The notes under the pieces: generated by a model
The model's database searches: none
Seen by the model: only the letters and a program-made list of their open reading frames with translations
What the model was told of the DNA's origin: nothing
Origin: Deltaproteobacteria bacterium
GTDB taxonomy: Bacteria > Desulfobacterota > DSM-4660 > Desulfatiglandales > HGW-15
Reading direction: 5' to 3'
DNA length: 64,000 nt
Assembly: GCA_019310485.1 (NCBI GenBank)
Contig: JAFDEF010000009.1
Coordinates: 1 to 64,000, forward strand
Shown: positions 15,122-25,291 of the stretch, one piece after another
Layout: each line of letters begins with the position of its first letter
Position numbering within the stretch: the first letter of the stretch is position 1
Translations under genes and position numbers: made by a program

Positions 15122-15808
15122 ATGGCCTATAACACTATTAAGAATGGGGAAACTATAAGAAAACTCATTGATTATTTGATCCTGGGTGATAGAAAAATTA
15201 TGGTTCGCTTTGACGATGATCAGAACCAGTTCACTTCCCGAATTATACTTGCCAGATACGGGGAGAAAGCTTCCCCAAATACTGAGGAAAGACCGGAATT
15301 GATCATTGACAGGCTGGATCCAGAAGAGGGAAATGCTTTGCTTCAATCGTCTTCTCGTGCAGTGGTTCAATTTTCTGTTGATAATAGGGACTACGCTTTT
15401 GAGTCCTATTATATCGCATCAACTGATTCCAAGTTTTCAAGGCTCATAATAAGCTTTCCCAGATTCGTAAGGGTGAGTGAAAGGAGAGACCGTGAAAGGG
15501 GCGACCTTGAAATACCGCGATTTGTAAGTGCTTCTTTCACCTTGAAGAAAAAGGGGAAAGGCCGCAAGAAGTTTGAAGTAGATATTGCAGACTATTCGGC
15601 AAATGGAGTTGGACTTCTGGTTACTGAAAAAGACTCTGATTTGATCAATCTGCTGGAAGTCGGAGACAGATTGGAGGATCTTCAATTATATGCCAAATGG
15701 ACGACCGCAAATGTTGGCGGAACCGTTGTCCATAAGACAAAGCTCGGTACAGAAGGAGGCGAAGAAACACAGCTTGTAGGGATTCGTCTGGACGATGTCC
15801 TTGAATAA
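15122..15808 (+). CDS. PilZ-domain cyclic-di-GMP receptor protein
   Basis: A 228-residue cytoplasmic protein. The N-terminal half (about 1-110) resembles the YcgR-like flagellar-brake fold that precedes PilZ in many proteins. The C-terminal half has the c-di-GMP-binding RxxxR in SERRDRERGD and DxSxxG in DIADYSANGVG. ATG at 15122 is chosen over the in-frame TTG at 15107 because TGGAG lies 7 bases before it. It is flanked on both sides by repeat copies 7 and 8. It probably responds to diguanylate cyclases such as the large protein at 38380, though the partner is unknown. Confidence 0.82.
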   Translation: MAYNTIKNGETIRKLIDYLILGDRKIMVRFDDDQNQFTSRIILARYGEKASPNTEERPELIIDRLDPEEGNALLQSSSRAVVQFSVDNRDYAFESYYIASTDSKFSRLIISFPRFVRVSERRDRERGDLEIPRFVSASFTLKKKGKGRKKFEVDIADYSANGVGLLVTEKDSDLINLLEVGDRLEDLQLYAKWTTANVGGTVVHKTKLGTEGGEETQLVGIRLDDVLE

Positions 15809-15832
15809 CCCCCGCCCGAGGACAGCCACATG

Positions 15833-15950
15833 ATTAACTACCCCGCCGCAAGCGGACGGGGTATCAATCGGAAATTTTCTTCACGCCCCAAGGGGCGGGG
15901 AATCAAACCCTTGTCCGCCTATGGCGGGCTCGTCCGCCTCTGGCGGATAA
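15833..15950 (+). repeat. tripalindromic dispersed repeat, copy 8
   Basis: Full copy with P1 CCCCGCCGCAAGCGGACGGG, normal P2 and two P3 units (TCCGCCTATGGCGGG and TCCGCCTCTGGCGGA). It lies between the convergent PilZ and rhomboid genes. Confidence 0.9.
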
Positions 15951-15965
15951 AAAGAGATTGTCGCC

Positions 15966-16808
15966 TCACAACAACCTATATGCGATCGCCGAGACAACCG
16001 CCCAGCAGAGCACTGCAAGGGTAACTGCCACACATATACCGGCCAGGAGCTTATGAAATAGATTTTCCCTCCTTTTTTCCTGATAGCCAAGCGCGATTCC
16101 CAAGACCGCGCCTGCCAGTATGCCCCCGCCATGAGCCCAATTGTTTATACCTGGAACCAATAGCCCAAACACAAAAATCCCTATGGCCCATGCTCCTACC
16201 TGCCTGTAGAGTGCCTGGCCGTAGGCTCCTCCTCTACTTTTTCCATAGTAAATGATAGCACCAATGAGGCTGCATATGGCTGCAGAAGCTCCAATTGTCA
16301 ACGGCACGCCTGCAACATAAGACATCAGGTAGCCCACGATGCCGCCAAGGGTATAGATGCTGACCATCCTGTAGGCACCGTATTCGTTCAAAGCAACCGG
16401 AGCGAGCTGTTTGAGGGCTATCATGTTAAAAAGAATGTGGATGATACCTCCGTGAAGATAGTTTGCGGAAACAATTGTCCACCACCGATGAAAGCGCGCT
16501 ACAGGGATAGTCCCTGTAGCCCCCAAGAAGAAAAGGCTCTTATTCGAAGGGGACAAAAAGGCAAGTGGATTCGCAGAGTGCCCAACAGAAAGAGGATCAA
16601 GCAAGATGGAGAACACGTACATGGCAATGTTGACATAGATAATCGCCTTTATGTACTGATCAGTATTTCTGAACCCCCTTGTCCAAAGGTTATTTTTCCA
16701 TCGTGATCCTGGGTTTCTTGTCCCGCAATAAGGGCAGCGCTCTTCATCAACGCTAATGAGCTTCCTGCAATTGGGGCAAAGAATAGAACTTCTTCGCTGG
16801 TTCATCAT
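15966..16808 (-). CDS. rhomboid-family intramembrane serine protease with zinc ribbon
   Basis: A 280-residue membrane protein. Residues 10-35 are a zinc ribbon (CPNCRKL and CPYCGTR), followed by a rhomboid core with about six membrane segments. The catalytic serine is in TIGASAAICSLIG (GASA in place of GASG) and the catalytic histidine in NNWAHGGGILAG. HGGIIHILFNM matches the conserved HxxxN region of the second segment. Rhomboids cleave membrane proteins within the bilayer; the substrate is unknown. The gene is leftward and stands alone between repeat copy 8 and the AlkD-like gene. Confidence 0.88.
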   Translation of the reverse strand: MMNQRRSSILCPNCRKLISVDEERCPYCGTRNPGSRWKNNLWTRGFRNTDQYIKAIIYVNIAMYVFSILLDPLSVGHSANPLAFLSPSNKSLFFLGATGTIPVARFHRWWTIVSANYLHGGIIHILFNMIALKQLAPVALNEYGAYRMVSIYTLGGIVGYLMSYVAGVPLTIGASAAICSLIGAIIYYGKSRGGAYGQALYRQVGAWAIGIFVFGLLVPGINNWAHGGGILAGAVLGIALGYQEKRRENLFHKLLAGICVAVTLAVLCWAVVSAIAYRLL

Positions 16809-16881
16809 CTGCTAACCTTTCTTCTAAAACCCGAGTGTGACCTTACGACCGCAGGCCGTTGCCAAACCCTAGGTAAACCTC

Positions 16882-17586
16882 TCATATTTTACCAAGCAGG
16901 TATGCTTTTCTCTTTGTTTCAGGAAATCTTTCAATCGCATACCTCAACATTGTCCGGGGCATTTTTCTGTAATGCTTTCTAAGGAACAGCTCTTCGGTTT
17001 CAATGTCCCTCTTTCCAACTTCGCGCAGCATCCATCCAACTGCCTTATGTATCAAGTCTTCTCGGTCATTGACCAGCATAGAAGATATCTTAAGGGTCTC
17101 GGAAAACTCGTTGTGCTTTATAAAGTGGAATGTCGACATGACCGCTATTCGGCGCTCCCAAAGCAACCCGGACTTTGCCAGCCTGTAAAGAGGTGTTTTC
17201 TCTCTGTGCATTAAGAAAGCGCCAACAATGTGTTCTGCTGTTGCATCAACCAGATCCCAATTATTAACAAATCTGGTGTTGTCAAGGTAGAGGTTATAAA
17301 TTTTCTCTTTTCCTTCGTTTCCCGCTCTCTGATATTTGTATACAAGGATAAATAGCGCAACCTGTCTTTCCTCGTGGATGGGTGAGGTGAGCAGGGACAA
17401 GATCGAGGAGTAGGCAAGTTCCCTATATTCCTTTGCCAGTTTCCGCACCATGGGCACCCTGATGCCCAAAAAAAGATCTCCTTCAGCATATTCCCCGGGC
17501 CCTGTTTTAAAAAACCTTTGCATTGTTTTAGCCCTGTCTGCGTCAGCCAGGTTCCTAAGTTTTTCTCTGATATCAGCGAGCCTCAT
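16882..17586 (-). CDS. DNA alkylation repair protein (AlkD-like)
   Basis: A 234-residue HEAT-like helical protein of the AlkC/AlkD DNA glycosylase family. Family markers are GIRVPMVRKLAKEY near residue 42, RQVALFILVYKYQ, and NNWDLVDATAEHIVG, which contains the Trp and Asp that surround the lesion in AlkD. The C-terminal half has KAVGWMLREVGKRD, also typical. It would remove alkylated bases such as 3-methyladenine. GAAAGGGC precedes the ATG. The neighbours are not repair genes. Confidence 0.9.
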   Translation of the reverse strand: MRLADIREKLRNLADADRAKTMQRFFKTGPGEYAEGDLFLGIRVPMVRKLAKEYRELAYSSILSLLTSPIHEERQVALFILVYKYQRAGNEGKEKIYNLYLDNTRFVNNWDLVDATAEHIVGAFLMHREKTPLYRLAKSGLLWERRIAVMSTFHFIKHNEFSETLKISSMLVNDREDLIHKAVGWMLREVGKRDIETEELFLRKHYRKMPRTMLRYAIERFPETKRKAYLLGKI

Positions 17587-17811
17587 GCCCTTTCAACTTT
17601 CTAAACCATCGCTCCGGAGGCTAGAATCAGATCCTCTATGTGGGGAGGGGCCCAAATAGCCCAACATGGTCAGTCGTTTTGCAGAACAGGCCACACGCTA
17701 TCACGAAAGAGTATGAAATTTACCGTTTTTTGTGAAAGCCGTGGAGCACAGATGACCATGAATACTTAGGTATTTTCATGGGATAAAAAACCTGGAGGGG
17801 AGGAAAATGGC

Positions 17812-18246
17812 TTACCCCAGAAGCTTCTTAAACATCTCATTGTCTTGAAGTTTCTTGAAGTACCTGTTTACCTTGGCTTTTTCTCTAAAACCCGGCTCTA
17901 TCTCAATTGCCTTTCTGAGCTCTGAAAGGGCATCCTCTATTTCACCCTTGTAGGAGTCTACGCTTGCCAGATTATACCATCCCTCTCCAAACAAAGGTTT
18001 GATCTGAATCGCCATCTTGAACGCTTTTCTTGCATCATCGTACCGGTTTTGTCTAAGAAGCTCCTTACCTTTGCTGTTCCAGACCAGGGATAAGTCCTTT
18101 CTCAGAGGAACTCCGGCACCGGAAACCTCGGCAAGACCTTCATCAGGTTGCACTTCAGGTCTCATAGCCGAGCGATCACCAGCTCTTCTTCTATCCTTTC
18201 CCGAGCGTCTATCTTTTCCGCTTCTGCGTTCTTTAAATGGGACCAA
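17812..18246 (-). CDS. small TPR protein with basic RRSGKDRR N-terminus
   Basis: A 144-residue protein with a very basic start made of repeats (RRSGKDRRSGKDRRRAGDR). A flexible linker follows, then two tetratricopeptide repeats: NSKGKELLRQNRYDDARKAF and YNLASVDSYKGEIEDALSEL. The start is TTG with AAGGAGG 10 bases upstream, and ATG at residue 28 is an alternative. A near-consensus promoter lies 100 bases upstream. TPR proteins act as protein-binding scaffolds; the partner is unknown. Confidence 0.75.
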   Translation of the reverse strand: MVPFKERRSGKDRRSGKDRRRAGDRSAMRPEVQPDEGLAEVSGAGVPLRKDLSLVWNSKGKELLRQNRYDDARKAFKMAIQIKPLFGEGWYNLASVDSYKGEIEDALSELRKAIEIEPGFREKAKVNRYFKKLQDNEMFKKLLG

Positions 18247-18345
18247 TTTCTGAAAGCCTCCTTAGCTTCATTCTTTGTTTATGCATCGGGTTCTAATGTT
18301 ATCATGTTTCGGCTCAGGTAATAGCATTAAGATTAATTATATATA

Positions 18346-18373
18346 ATTATATTTTGTTAAGGATTTTTGTCAA
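18346..18373 (-). promoter_or_regulatory. near-consensus sigma-70 promoter of the TPR gene
   Basis: Minus-strand TTGACA, a 16-base spacer and TATAAT, in an AT-rich stretch about 100 bases upstream of the TTG start. Both hexamers are perfect. Confidence 0.75.
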
Positions 18374-18650
18374 CAATACTTTCACTAGGCAATAAGTCAG
18401 GGCTTATGAGAAAGCGAAGATCCTCTGGGCAGTTGTACAGAGGCAAAAAGGCATTTTATCTGGTATGACTCTACCGGGCTTGTCCCGTTCCCAGGCACCT
18501 GTCAGAAAACTGCCGCTATCGGAAGCTGGCCAGAAAAACTCTTCTAGTCTTTTCTTTTGAGCACGTACTTCGTTGGCAACCCAAGCTAAACACCGATCTA
18601 TTATCATTACTCAAAACAGTATGGCATCTTCGAGTAGGTAAGCTTTTCAC

Positions 18651-18692
18651 AAAAAAGGAGCTGCATGAAAAACTCTCTTTTCATACAGCCCC
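18651..18692 (-). terminator. rho-independent terminator of groES-groEL
   Basis: On the minus strand, GGGCTGTATGAAAA and TTTTCATGCAGCTC form a long stem with one wobble or mismatch and a GAGAG loop, followed by TTTTTT. It begins 47 bases after the groEL stop. Confidence 0.85.
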
Positions 18693-18738
18693 TCAAATTT
18701 AAGAAAATTTTGTTGCAGAGAAATCTCCGGCACGCTTT

Positions 18739-20391
<1,653 letters not shown>

Positions 20392-20441
20392 TCAATTTTC
20401 GATTATTTACATTTAACTTCCATATTCAAATCACAATACAC

Positions 20442-20729
20442 TTACTCAACAATGGCAATAATGTCCTCTTCCCTCATTATCAGGTGTTCCTCTCCTTCAA
20501 TCTTGACATCGGTCCCGGCATATTTTCCGAACAACACGCGATCCCCTTTCTTGACTTCCAGCGGAAGTTTCTTGCCGTTTTCCAGAATCTTGCCGGCTCC
20601 CACGGCCACCACTTTCCCCTCAATCGGTTTTTCCTTTGCTGTGTCCGGGATAATAATTCCACCTTTGGTTTTCTCTTCCTCTTCCACTCTTTTTACAATA
20701 ACTCGATCATGTAATGGTCTGAGTTTCAT
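20442..20729 (-). CDS. groS: co-chaperonin GroES
   Basis: The 95-residue lid of the GroEL folding chamber. It has the conserved start [16 protein letters not shown], the mobile loop [18 protein letters not shown], and [27 protein letters not shown] lies just before the ATG. It is first in the groES-groEL operon. Confidence 0.98.
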   Translation of the reverse strand: MKLRPLHDRVIVKRVEEEEKTKGGIIIPDTAKEKPIEGKVVAVGAGKILENGKKLPLEVKKGDRVLFGKYAGTDVKIEGEEHLIMREEDIIAIVE

Positions 20730-21194
20730 TTTTTCTGTCTCCCTCCCTTTTCAAATATAGCTTTTAGATTTGGGTTAGAAAAACCTAGGATTGAACTCAA
20801 AGTTTACCCTACCTAATCCAATAAAATTTGATAAATGAAAATAATGACTGATACTTAAATGTCAAGGGCAGCCCCCCAAAAAACGAGCTCGCACCAGCAA
20901 ATTAGCCAGGAAAACGCATTGAGCAATGAGAAAATTCTCCCAGTTTGGCCCAAATTTCCCTGTTGCAATTCACATCGCTCTTATCATAGACTTCTCTATT
21001 CTGGCTTTTGACAACCTGGAGCAATGACTCTTTTGGAGTTTCTTGCTCTCCTTTGATAAAGGGCGCTCGGGGACACACAAATTGCAGAAAATCTATGCCC
21101 TTCAGGGGGTTGGCCCTGGCGAACGGCCCTCAGATGCGTGCCCCTCATTTATTTGGTTCAGATTTAGGAATGCAAGTTCAGCGAAATTTGCCAT
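20730..21194. other. divergent intergenic region groES / cysteine synthase fusion
   Basis: These 465 bases must hold the groES promoter and the promoter of the rightward fusion gene. I find no inverted repeat of the CIRCE type (TTAGCACTC-N9-GAGTGCTAA) near groES and no riboswitch I can recognise. A short rightward frame at 21008-21211 has no coding signs. Confidence 0.5.
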
Positions 21195-23519
21195 ATGAAA
21201 AACAAATATAACAATATTCTTGACCACATTGGCGGAACCCCGCTGGTTCCAGTAACAAGGCTAAACCCAAACCCGAGGGTCGAAATCCTGGCTAAACTGG
21301 AGTCATTTAACCCGGGAGGGTCAGTAAAGGACAGGCCGGCGCTTTACATGATCGAGGAAGCCGAAAAAAGAGGTGACCTGACCAAAGACAAAATCATTTT
21401 GGAGGCTACGAGTGGCAACACGGGAATAGGACTTTCCCTTGTTTCCGCTGTGATAGGGTACAAAATTCTCCTGATCATGTCCGAAGGAGTAAGTGAAGAA
21501 AGAAAAAAGATCCTAAAAGCTATGGGGGCAGAGTTAAAGTTCACGCCTGAACATCTGGGAACTGATGGAGCGATCGAGTTCGTTTACAACCTGACAAGAG
21601 AGGAGCCACAAAAATATTGGCTCGCCGACCAATTCAACAATGAATCCAACTGGAAATCTCACTATTACGGAACTGCAGCGGAAATCTGGGAGCAAACAGG
21701 GGGCAACTTGAATGCTGTTGTCGCTGCTATGGGGACAACCGGCACTTTAATGGGGCTTTCAAGGCGATTGAGAGAACTGAATCCAGAAGTCAAGATTGTC
21801 GGGATAGAGCCGTACCTGGGGCATAAGATTCAGGGTCTGAAAAATATGAAAGAGTCCTATCGGCCCGGAATTTTCAACAAGGCGCTCACTGACCGAATAA
21901 TAAACATTGATGACGAAGAGGCTTATTATACCTCCAGGATGCTTGCCAGAGAAGAGGGAATCTTTGTGGGGATGAGTTCCGGGGCGGCTATGGCAGGAGC
22001 CCTGAAAATTGCCAGGGAGATGAATCAAGGCAGAATTGTGGTTATCTTCCCTGATGGAGGAGAGAGGTACCTGAGCACTCCTCTTTTCGAGGTCAAGAGG
22101 AAATCAGGTATCACACTCTATGATACGCTGAGCCGCAACAAAGTGGAATTTGTTCCCATTGAAGAAAGCCGGGTAAAGCTTTACTCATGCGGTCCCACCC
22201 TTTGTGGGCCAATTCATATTGGAGAGTGCAGGCGCTTTGTTTTTTCAGACCTGGTAAGGCGCTACCTGGAGTTCAAGGGGTACAATGTCACCCACATTAT
22301 GAACCTCACGGACCTTGATGACAGGACCATAGAGGGTGCTGAAAAAGCTGGCTTGCCACTGAGTGATTTTACCGAGAAGTATTTCCACAGTTTCCTAGAA
22401 GACCTTCAGACATTGAACATCAAGAAAGCTTCTGAATATCCAAGGGCTAGTGAGCACGTGGAAGACATGATTGAGATCGTGAGAAAACTGGTGGAAAAAG
22501 GCTATGCTTATGAAAAACTTAGATCTGTCTATTTCGATATATCTAGATTTAAGGATTACGGGAAGCTCTCCAGGATAGACCTCGAAAAAATCAAGCTTGG
22601 AAAAACGGTCGACTTAGATCTTTACGAAAAGGATAACCCAAGGGATTTCACTCTACTCAAAAGATCAACCCTTAACGAGTTAAAAAGGGGAATATTCTAT
22701 AAAACGAAATGGGGAAATTTGAGACCTAGCTGGCATCTCGAATGCCCTACCATTGCCATGAAGTTCCTTGGTGAAACCTATGACATACATATGAGCAGCG
22801 TCGACTTGATTTTTCCACATCATGAAAACATCATTGCAATCAGCGCTGCCATGTCAGGAAGGCCTCTAGCCAACTACTGGCTTCATAACGAGCTGGTAAT
22901 GGTTGACGGGAAAAAGCCCTCTCGTAGTGCGGGAAATGAAATCCTGACCTTGAAGGATATTTTGAGCAAGGGCTTCACAGGGAGAGGCATTCGCTACTGG
23001 CTTTTGAGTCGCCACTATCGCAAACCTATTGTCTTTTCCTGGGCAAACCTCAGAGCAGCCCAAAACACCGTTTCCCATCTGGATCAGTTCGTCTATAAGC
23101 TGTATCGGTGCCCTGAGGGAGACCCCTACCCGGAGATGGATCAATTGATCTATGACCTTAGGCACAAGTTCAAGGAATCTCTTGATGACGACTTCAGTAT
23201 CGCACCGGCCCTTGCAGCGCTTTTCGAGTTTGTAGGAGAAATAAACCGGATTATGGACAAAAACGGTATCTCCGGCACTGATAAGGAACAGATCGAACGA
23301 GCGCTAAAGAGAATCAACTCAGTTCTGGAGGTCATGGACTTGATGCCTCAAAAGGAGGATGAAAAAATCCAGGCTTTTATAGCAAAAAGAGACCGGGCAA
23401 GAAGAGCAGGGGATTGGTCAACAGCTGATAAAATTAGGGCCGAGCTCGAGGACATGGGAATTCAGCTCATTGATACAAGACAGGGCACAATATGGCGCAG
23501 GAAACTTGATAGTCCTTGA
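21195..23519 (+). CDS. fusion of cysteine synthase and cysteinyl-tRNA synthetase domains
   Basis: A 774-residue two-domain protein. Residues 1-300 are a PLP-dependent cysteine synthase: the PLP lysine is in PGGSVKDRPA, with EATSGNTGIGL, GTTGTLMG and SSGAAMAG. Residues 315-774 are a class I cysteinyl-tRNA synthetase: zinc ligands in LYSCGPT, WHLEC and FPHHEN are kept, and the C-terminal part (RRAGDWSTADKIRAELEDMG) is normal. The two ATP-handling signatures differ from standard: HIGH is HIGE (PIHIGECRR) and KMSKS is KPSRS. It could couple cysteine synthesis to tRNA charging, or the second half may be a cysteine-adenylating paralogue. No strong ribosome site precedes the ATG. The ilvD gene follows. 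Confidence 0.92.
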   Translation: MKNKYNNILDHIGGTPLVPVTRLNPNPRVEILAKLESFNPGGSVKDRPALYMIEEAEKRGDLTKDKIILEATSGNTGIGLSLVSAVIGYKILLIMSEGVSEERKKILKAMGAELKFTPEHLGTDGAIEFVYNLTREEPQKYWLADQFNNESNWKSHYYGTAAEIWEQTGGNLNAVVAAMGTTGTLMGLSRRLRELNPEVKIVGIEPYLGHKIQGLKNMKESYRPGIFNKALTDRIINIDDEEAYYTSRMLAREEGIFVGMSSGAAMAGALKIAREMNQGRIVVIFPDGGERYLSTPLFEVKRKSGITLYDTLSRNKVEFVPIEESRVKLYSCGPTLCGPIHIGECRRFVFSDLVRRYLEFKGYNVTHIMNLTDLDDRTIEGAEKAGLPLSDFTEKYFHSFLEDLQTLNIKKASEYPRASEHVEDMIEIVRKLVEKGYAYEKLRSVYFDISRFKDYGKLSRIDLEKIKLGKTVDLDLYEKDNPRDFTLLKRSTLNELKRGIFYKTKWGNLRPSWHLECPTIAMKFLGETYDIHMSSVDLIFPHHENIIAISAAMSGRPLANYWLHNELVMVDGKKPSRSAGNEILTLKDILSKGFTGRGIRYWLLSRHYRKPIVFSWANLRAAQNTVSHLDQFVYKLYRCPEGDPYPEMDQLIYDLRHKFKESLDDDFSIAPALAALFEFVGEINRIMDKNGISGTDKEQIERALKRINSVLEVMDLMPQKEDEKIQAFIAKRDRARRAGDWSTADKIRAELEDMGIQLIDTRQGTIWRRKLDSP

Positions 23520-23608
23520 AAAGACCAGCCCGCCAAGGCGGGCAGAATAAAGTTGGCTATAGAATTTCGCAAGAACTGTGGTGCAAAAAAGAACTCAGGA
23601 GCTTCAAA

Positions 23609-25249
23609 ATGCGTTCAGATATCCTAAAAAAAAGAATTGAAACACTTCCTCACCGCGCTCTTTTGATGTCTTCAGGGTTGAAAAAAAGCGACTTCGACCC
23701 GGACAGGCCCTTTATCGGTATTGCAAACAGCTATAATACCATTATCCCCGGCCATGTCCACTTAAACGAGCTGACAGCTGAAATCAAGAGAGGAGTGAGG
23801 GATGCAGGTGGGGTGCCACTTGAATGGGGCGTTCCGGGAGTCTGCGACGGTATTGCCATGTTTGTGGAGATGAGGCTAAGCCTTCCAAGCCGAGAGCACG
23901 TGGCTGAAAACATTGAAATCATGGTCCTCTCCCACTCTCTTGACGGCTGGGTGGGGGTAACTAATTGTGACAAAATAACTCCCGGCATGCTAATGGCCGC
24001 AGCGCGCCTTGACTTACCGGCGATAATACTGACCGGCGGCCCAATGAAAGCAAACATTGTTGAAGGCAAAAAACATCACCCTATTGAAGGGTTCAAGATT
24101 GTCGGCCAAGTCAAAGCGGGCACGATGAGCGAAGAAGGCGCAAAAGCCCTCCTCCCGCTGATGGCTTGCGGTGCCGGGGCCTGTGTGGGTCTTTATACGG
24201 CTAATACGATGGCTGTTGTAACGGAAGTGCTTGGTATGTCGCTGACGGGGTGCGCGACAACCCCTGCTGTAGATCCTCTTAAGAGAAAACAAGCGTATGA
24301 AACCGGGAAGAGGATTGTGGAACTTGTCAGAAACGATACCAAACCCCGTCACATAATGACTGGCCAAGCTTTCGAAAACGCCATTAGGGTGGATATGTGC
24401 ATGGGCGGTTCTACAAACGCCGTTTTGCATATTCCTGCAATTGCAAAAGAGGCTGGACTCGATATTGACATCGAAGTATTTGACAAAATATCAGGGGAAA
24501 CTCCCCACCTGTGTGCAATCATTCCGTCAGGAGAACACGAAATGGCTGACATTCACCGTGCCGGAGGTGTTCCGGCAGTACTCAATCGCCTAAAGGACAA
24601 GATAAAGGATTCTCCAACTGTGACCGGCCTCTCCATCAGGAATATTGCGAATCAGGGGAACACACTTGATGCTGATGTCATAAGACCGTTCGGTAATCCA
24701 TACCACTCGGAGGGAGGGATAGCTGTTCTTAAGGGAAACATCGCCAATAGTGCTGTCATAAAGCAAACCGCCGTTGAAAAAGAGATGCTCGCTCACAGCG
24801 GTCCTGCAAAAGTATTCTTTACTGAGAATGAGTTGCTTGATGCCATAGAAAAAAAGACTATCAGGGAGGGGGATGTCGTCGTTTTGCCGTTCCAGGGGCC
24901 GGCTGGCGCCCCGGGTATGCCCGAAATGCTGACACCAACCGATGCTATAAAAGGAGCTGGATACAAAAAGGTAGCACTCATCACTGATGGGAGGTTTTCA
25001 GGGGCCACAACAGGACCCTGTGTGGGCCACGTTGAAATGGAGGCCTACAATGGGGGCCCCATTGGCGCTATTCGAGATGGAGACATAATTGAAATAGATA
25101 TCCCGAAGAGGAAGTTAAACGTCAGGCTGAGCGACGAAGAAATAAAGAAACGCCTCAAAGAAGTAAGACCACCGTACCGAGAGCTTGCGCCATTGCTCGC
25201 TTCTTACAGGGAAAGATTCAAAGGAATCAACTGCTACGGTAAAAAATAA
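23609..25249 (+). CDS. ilvD: dihydroxy-acid dehydratase
   Basis: Fe-S enzyme of branched-chain amino acid biosynthesis that dehydrates 2,3-dihydroxy-isovalerate and its isoleucine counterpart; 546 residues. It has the IlvD/Edd signature VTNCDKITPGMLMAAARL and MACGAGACVGLYTANTM, with cysteines that bind the cluster, and the C-terminal GRFSGATTGPCVGHVEMEA-type region (LITDGRFSGAT, GPCVGHV). ATG at 23609 is chosen (AGGAG 7 bases before); the open frame extends 31 codons upstream. It follows the cysteine synthase fusion at 89 bases, possibly on one transcript. Confidence 0.97.
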   Translation: MRSDILKKRIETLPHRALLMSSGLKKSDFDPDRPFIGIANSYNTIIPGHVHLNELTAEIKRGVRDAGGVPLEWGVPGVCDGIAMFVEMRLSLPSREHVAENIEIMVLSHSLDGWVGVTNCDKITPGMLMAAARLDLPAIILTGGPMKANIVEGKKHHPIEGFKIVGQVKAGTMSEEGAKALLPLMACGAGACVGLYTANTMAVVTEVLGMSLTGCATTPAVDPLKRKQAYETGKRIVELVRNDTKPRHIMTGQAFENAIRVDMCMGGSTNAVLHIPAIAKEAGLDIDIEVFDKISGETPHLCAIIPSGEHEMADIHRAGGVPAVLNRLKDKIKDSPTVTGLSIRNIANQGNTLDADVIRPFGNPYHSEGGIAVLKGNIANSAVIKQTAVEKEMLAHSGPAKVFFTENELLDAIEKKTIREGDVVVLPFQGPAGAPGMPEMLTPTDAIKGAGYKKVALITDGRFSGATTGPCVGHVEMEAYNGGPIGAIRDGDIIEIDIPKRKLNVRLSDEEIKKRLKEVRPPYRELAPLLASYRERFKGINCYGKK

Positions 25250-25250
25250 A

Positions 25251-25271
25251 GCGTACCCCAGCCAGGTACGC
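25251..25271 (+). terminator. hairpin after ilvD
   Basis: GCGTACC-CCAGCCA-GGTACGC forms a perfect 7-bp stem immediately after the ilvD stop and 21 bases before the stop of the convergent gene. It is followed by CTCTTCC, not a clean T-run. It may serve both directions. Confidence 0.5.
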
Positions 25272-25291
25272 CTCTTCCAGCACCGGCTGAT

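Larger units (their letters stand above)
18247..18738. other. intergenic stretch with promoter and terminator
   Basis: It contains the promoter of the TPR gene (18346-18373) and the terminator of groEL (18651-18692), both for leftward transcripts. A 67-codon leftward frame at 18404-18607 has no recognised motif and no ribosome site. Confidence 0.6.

Noticed and set aside
15881-16132. 83-codon leftward frame overlapping the rhomboid 3' end
   Set aside because: Shadow of the rhomboid gene running into repeat copy 8.
18404-18607. 67-codon leftward frame between groEL and the TPR gene
   Set aside because: No ribosome site, no motif and no neighbour support.
20730-20830. CIRCE operator expected upstream of groES
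   Set aside because: No TTAGCACTC-N9-GAGTGCTAA-like inverted repeat is visible here.
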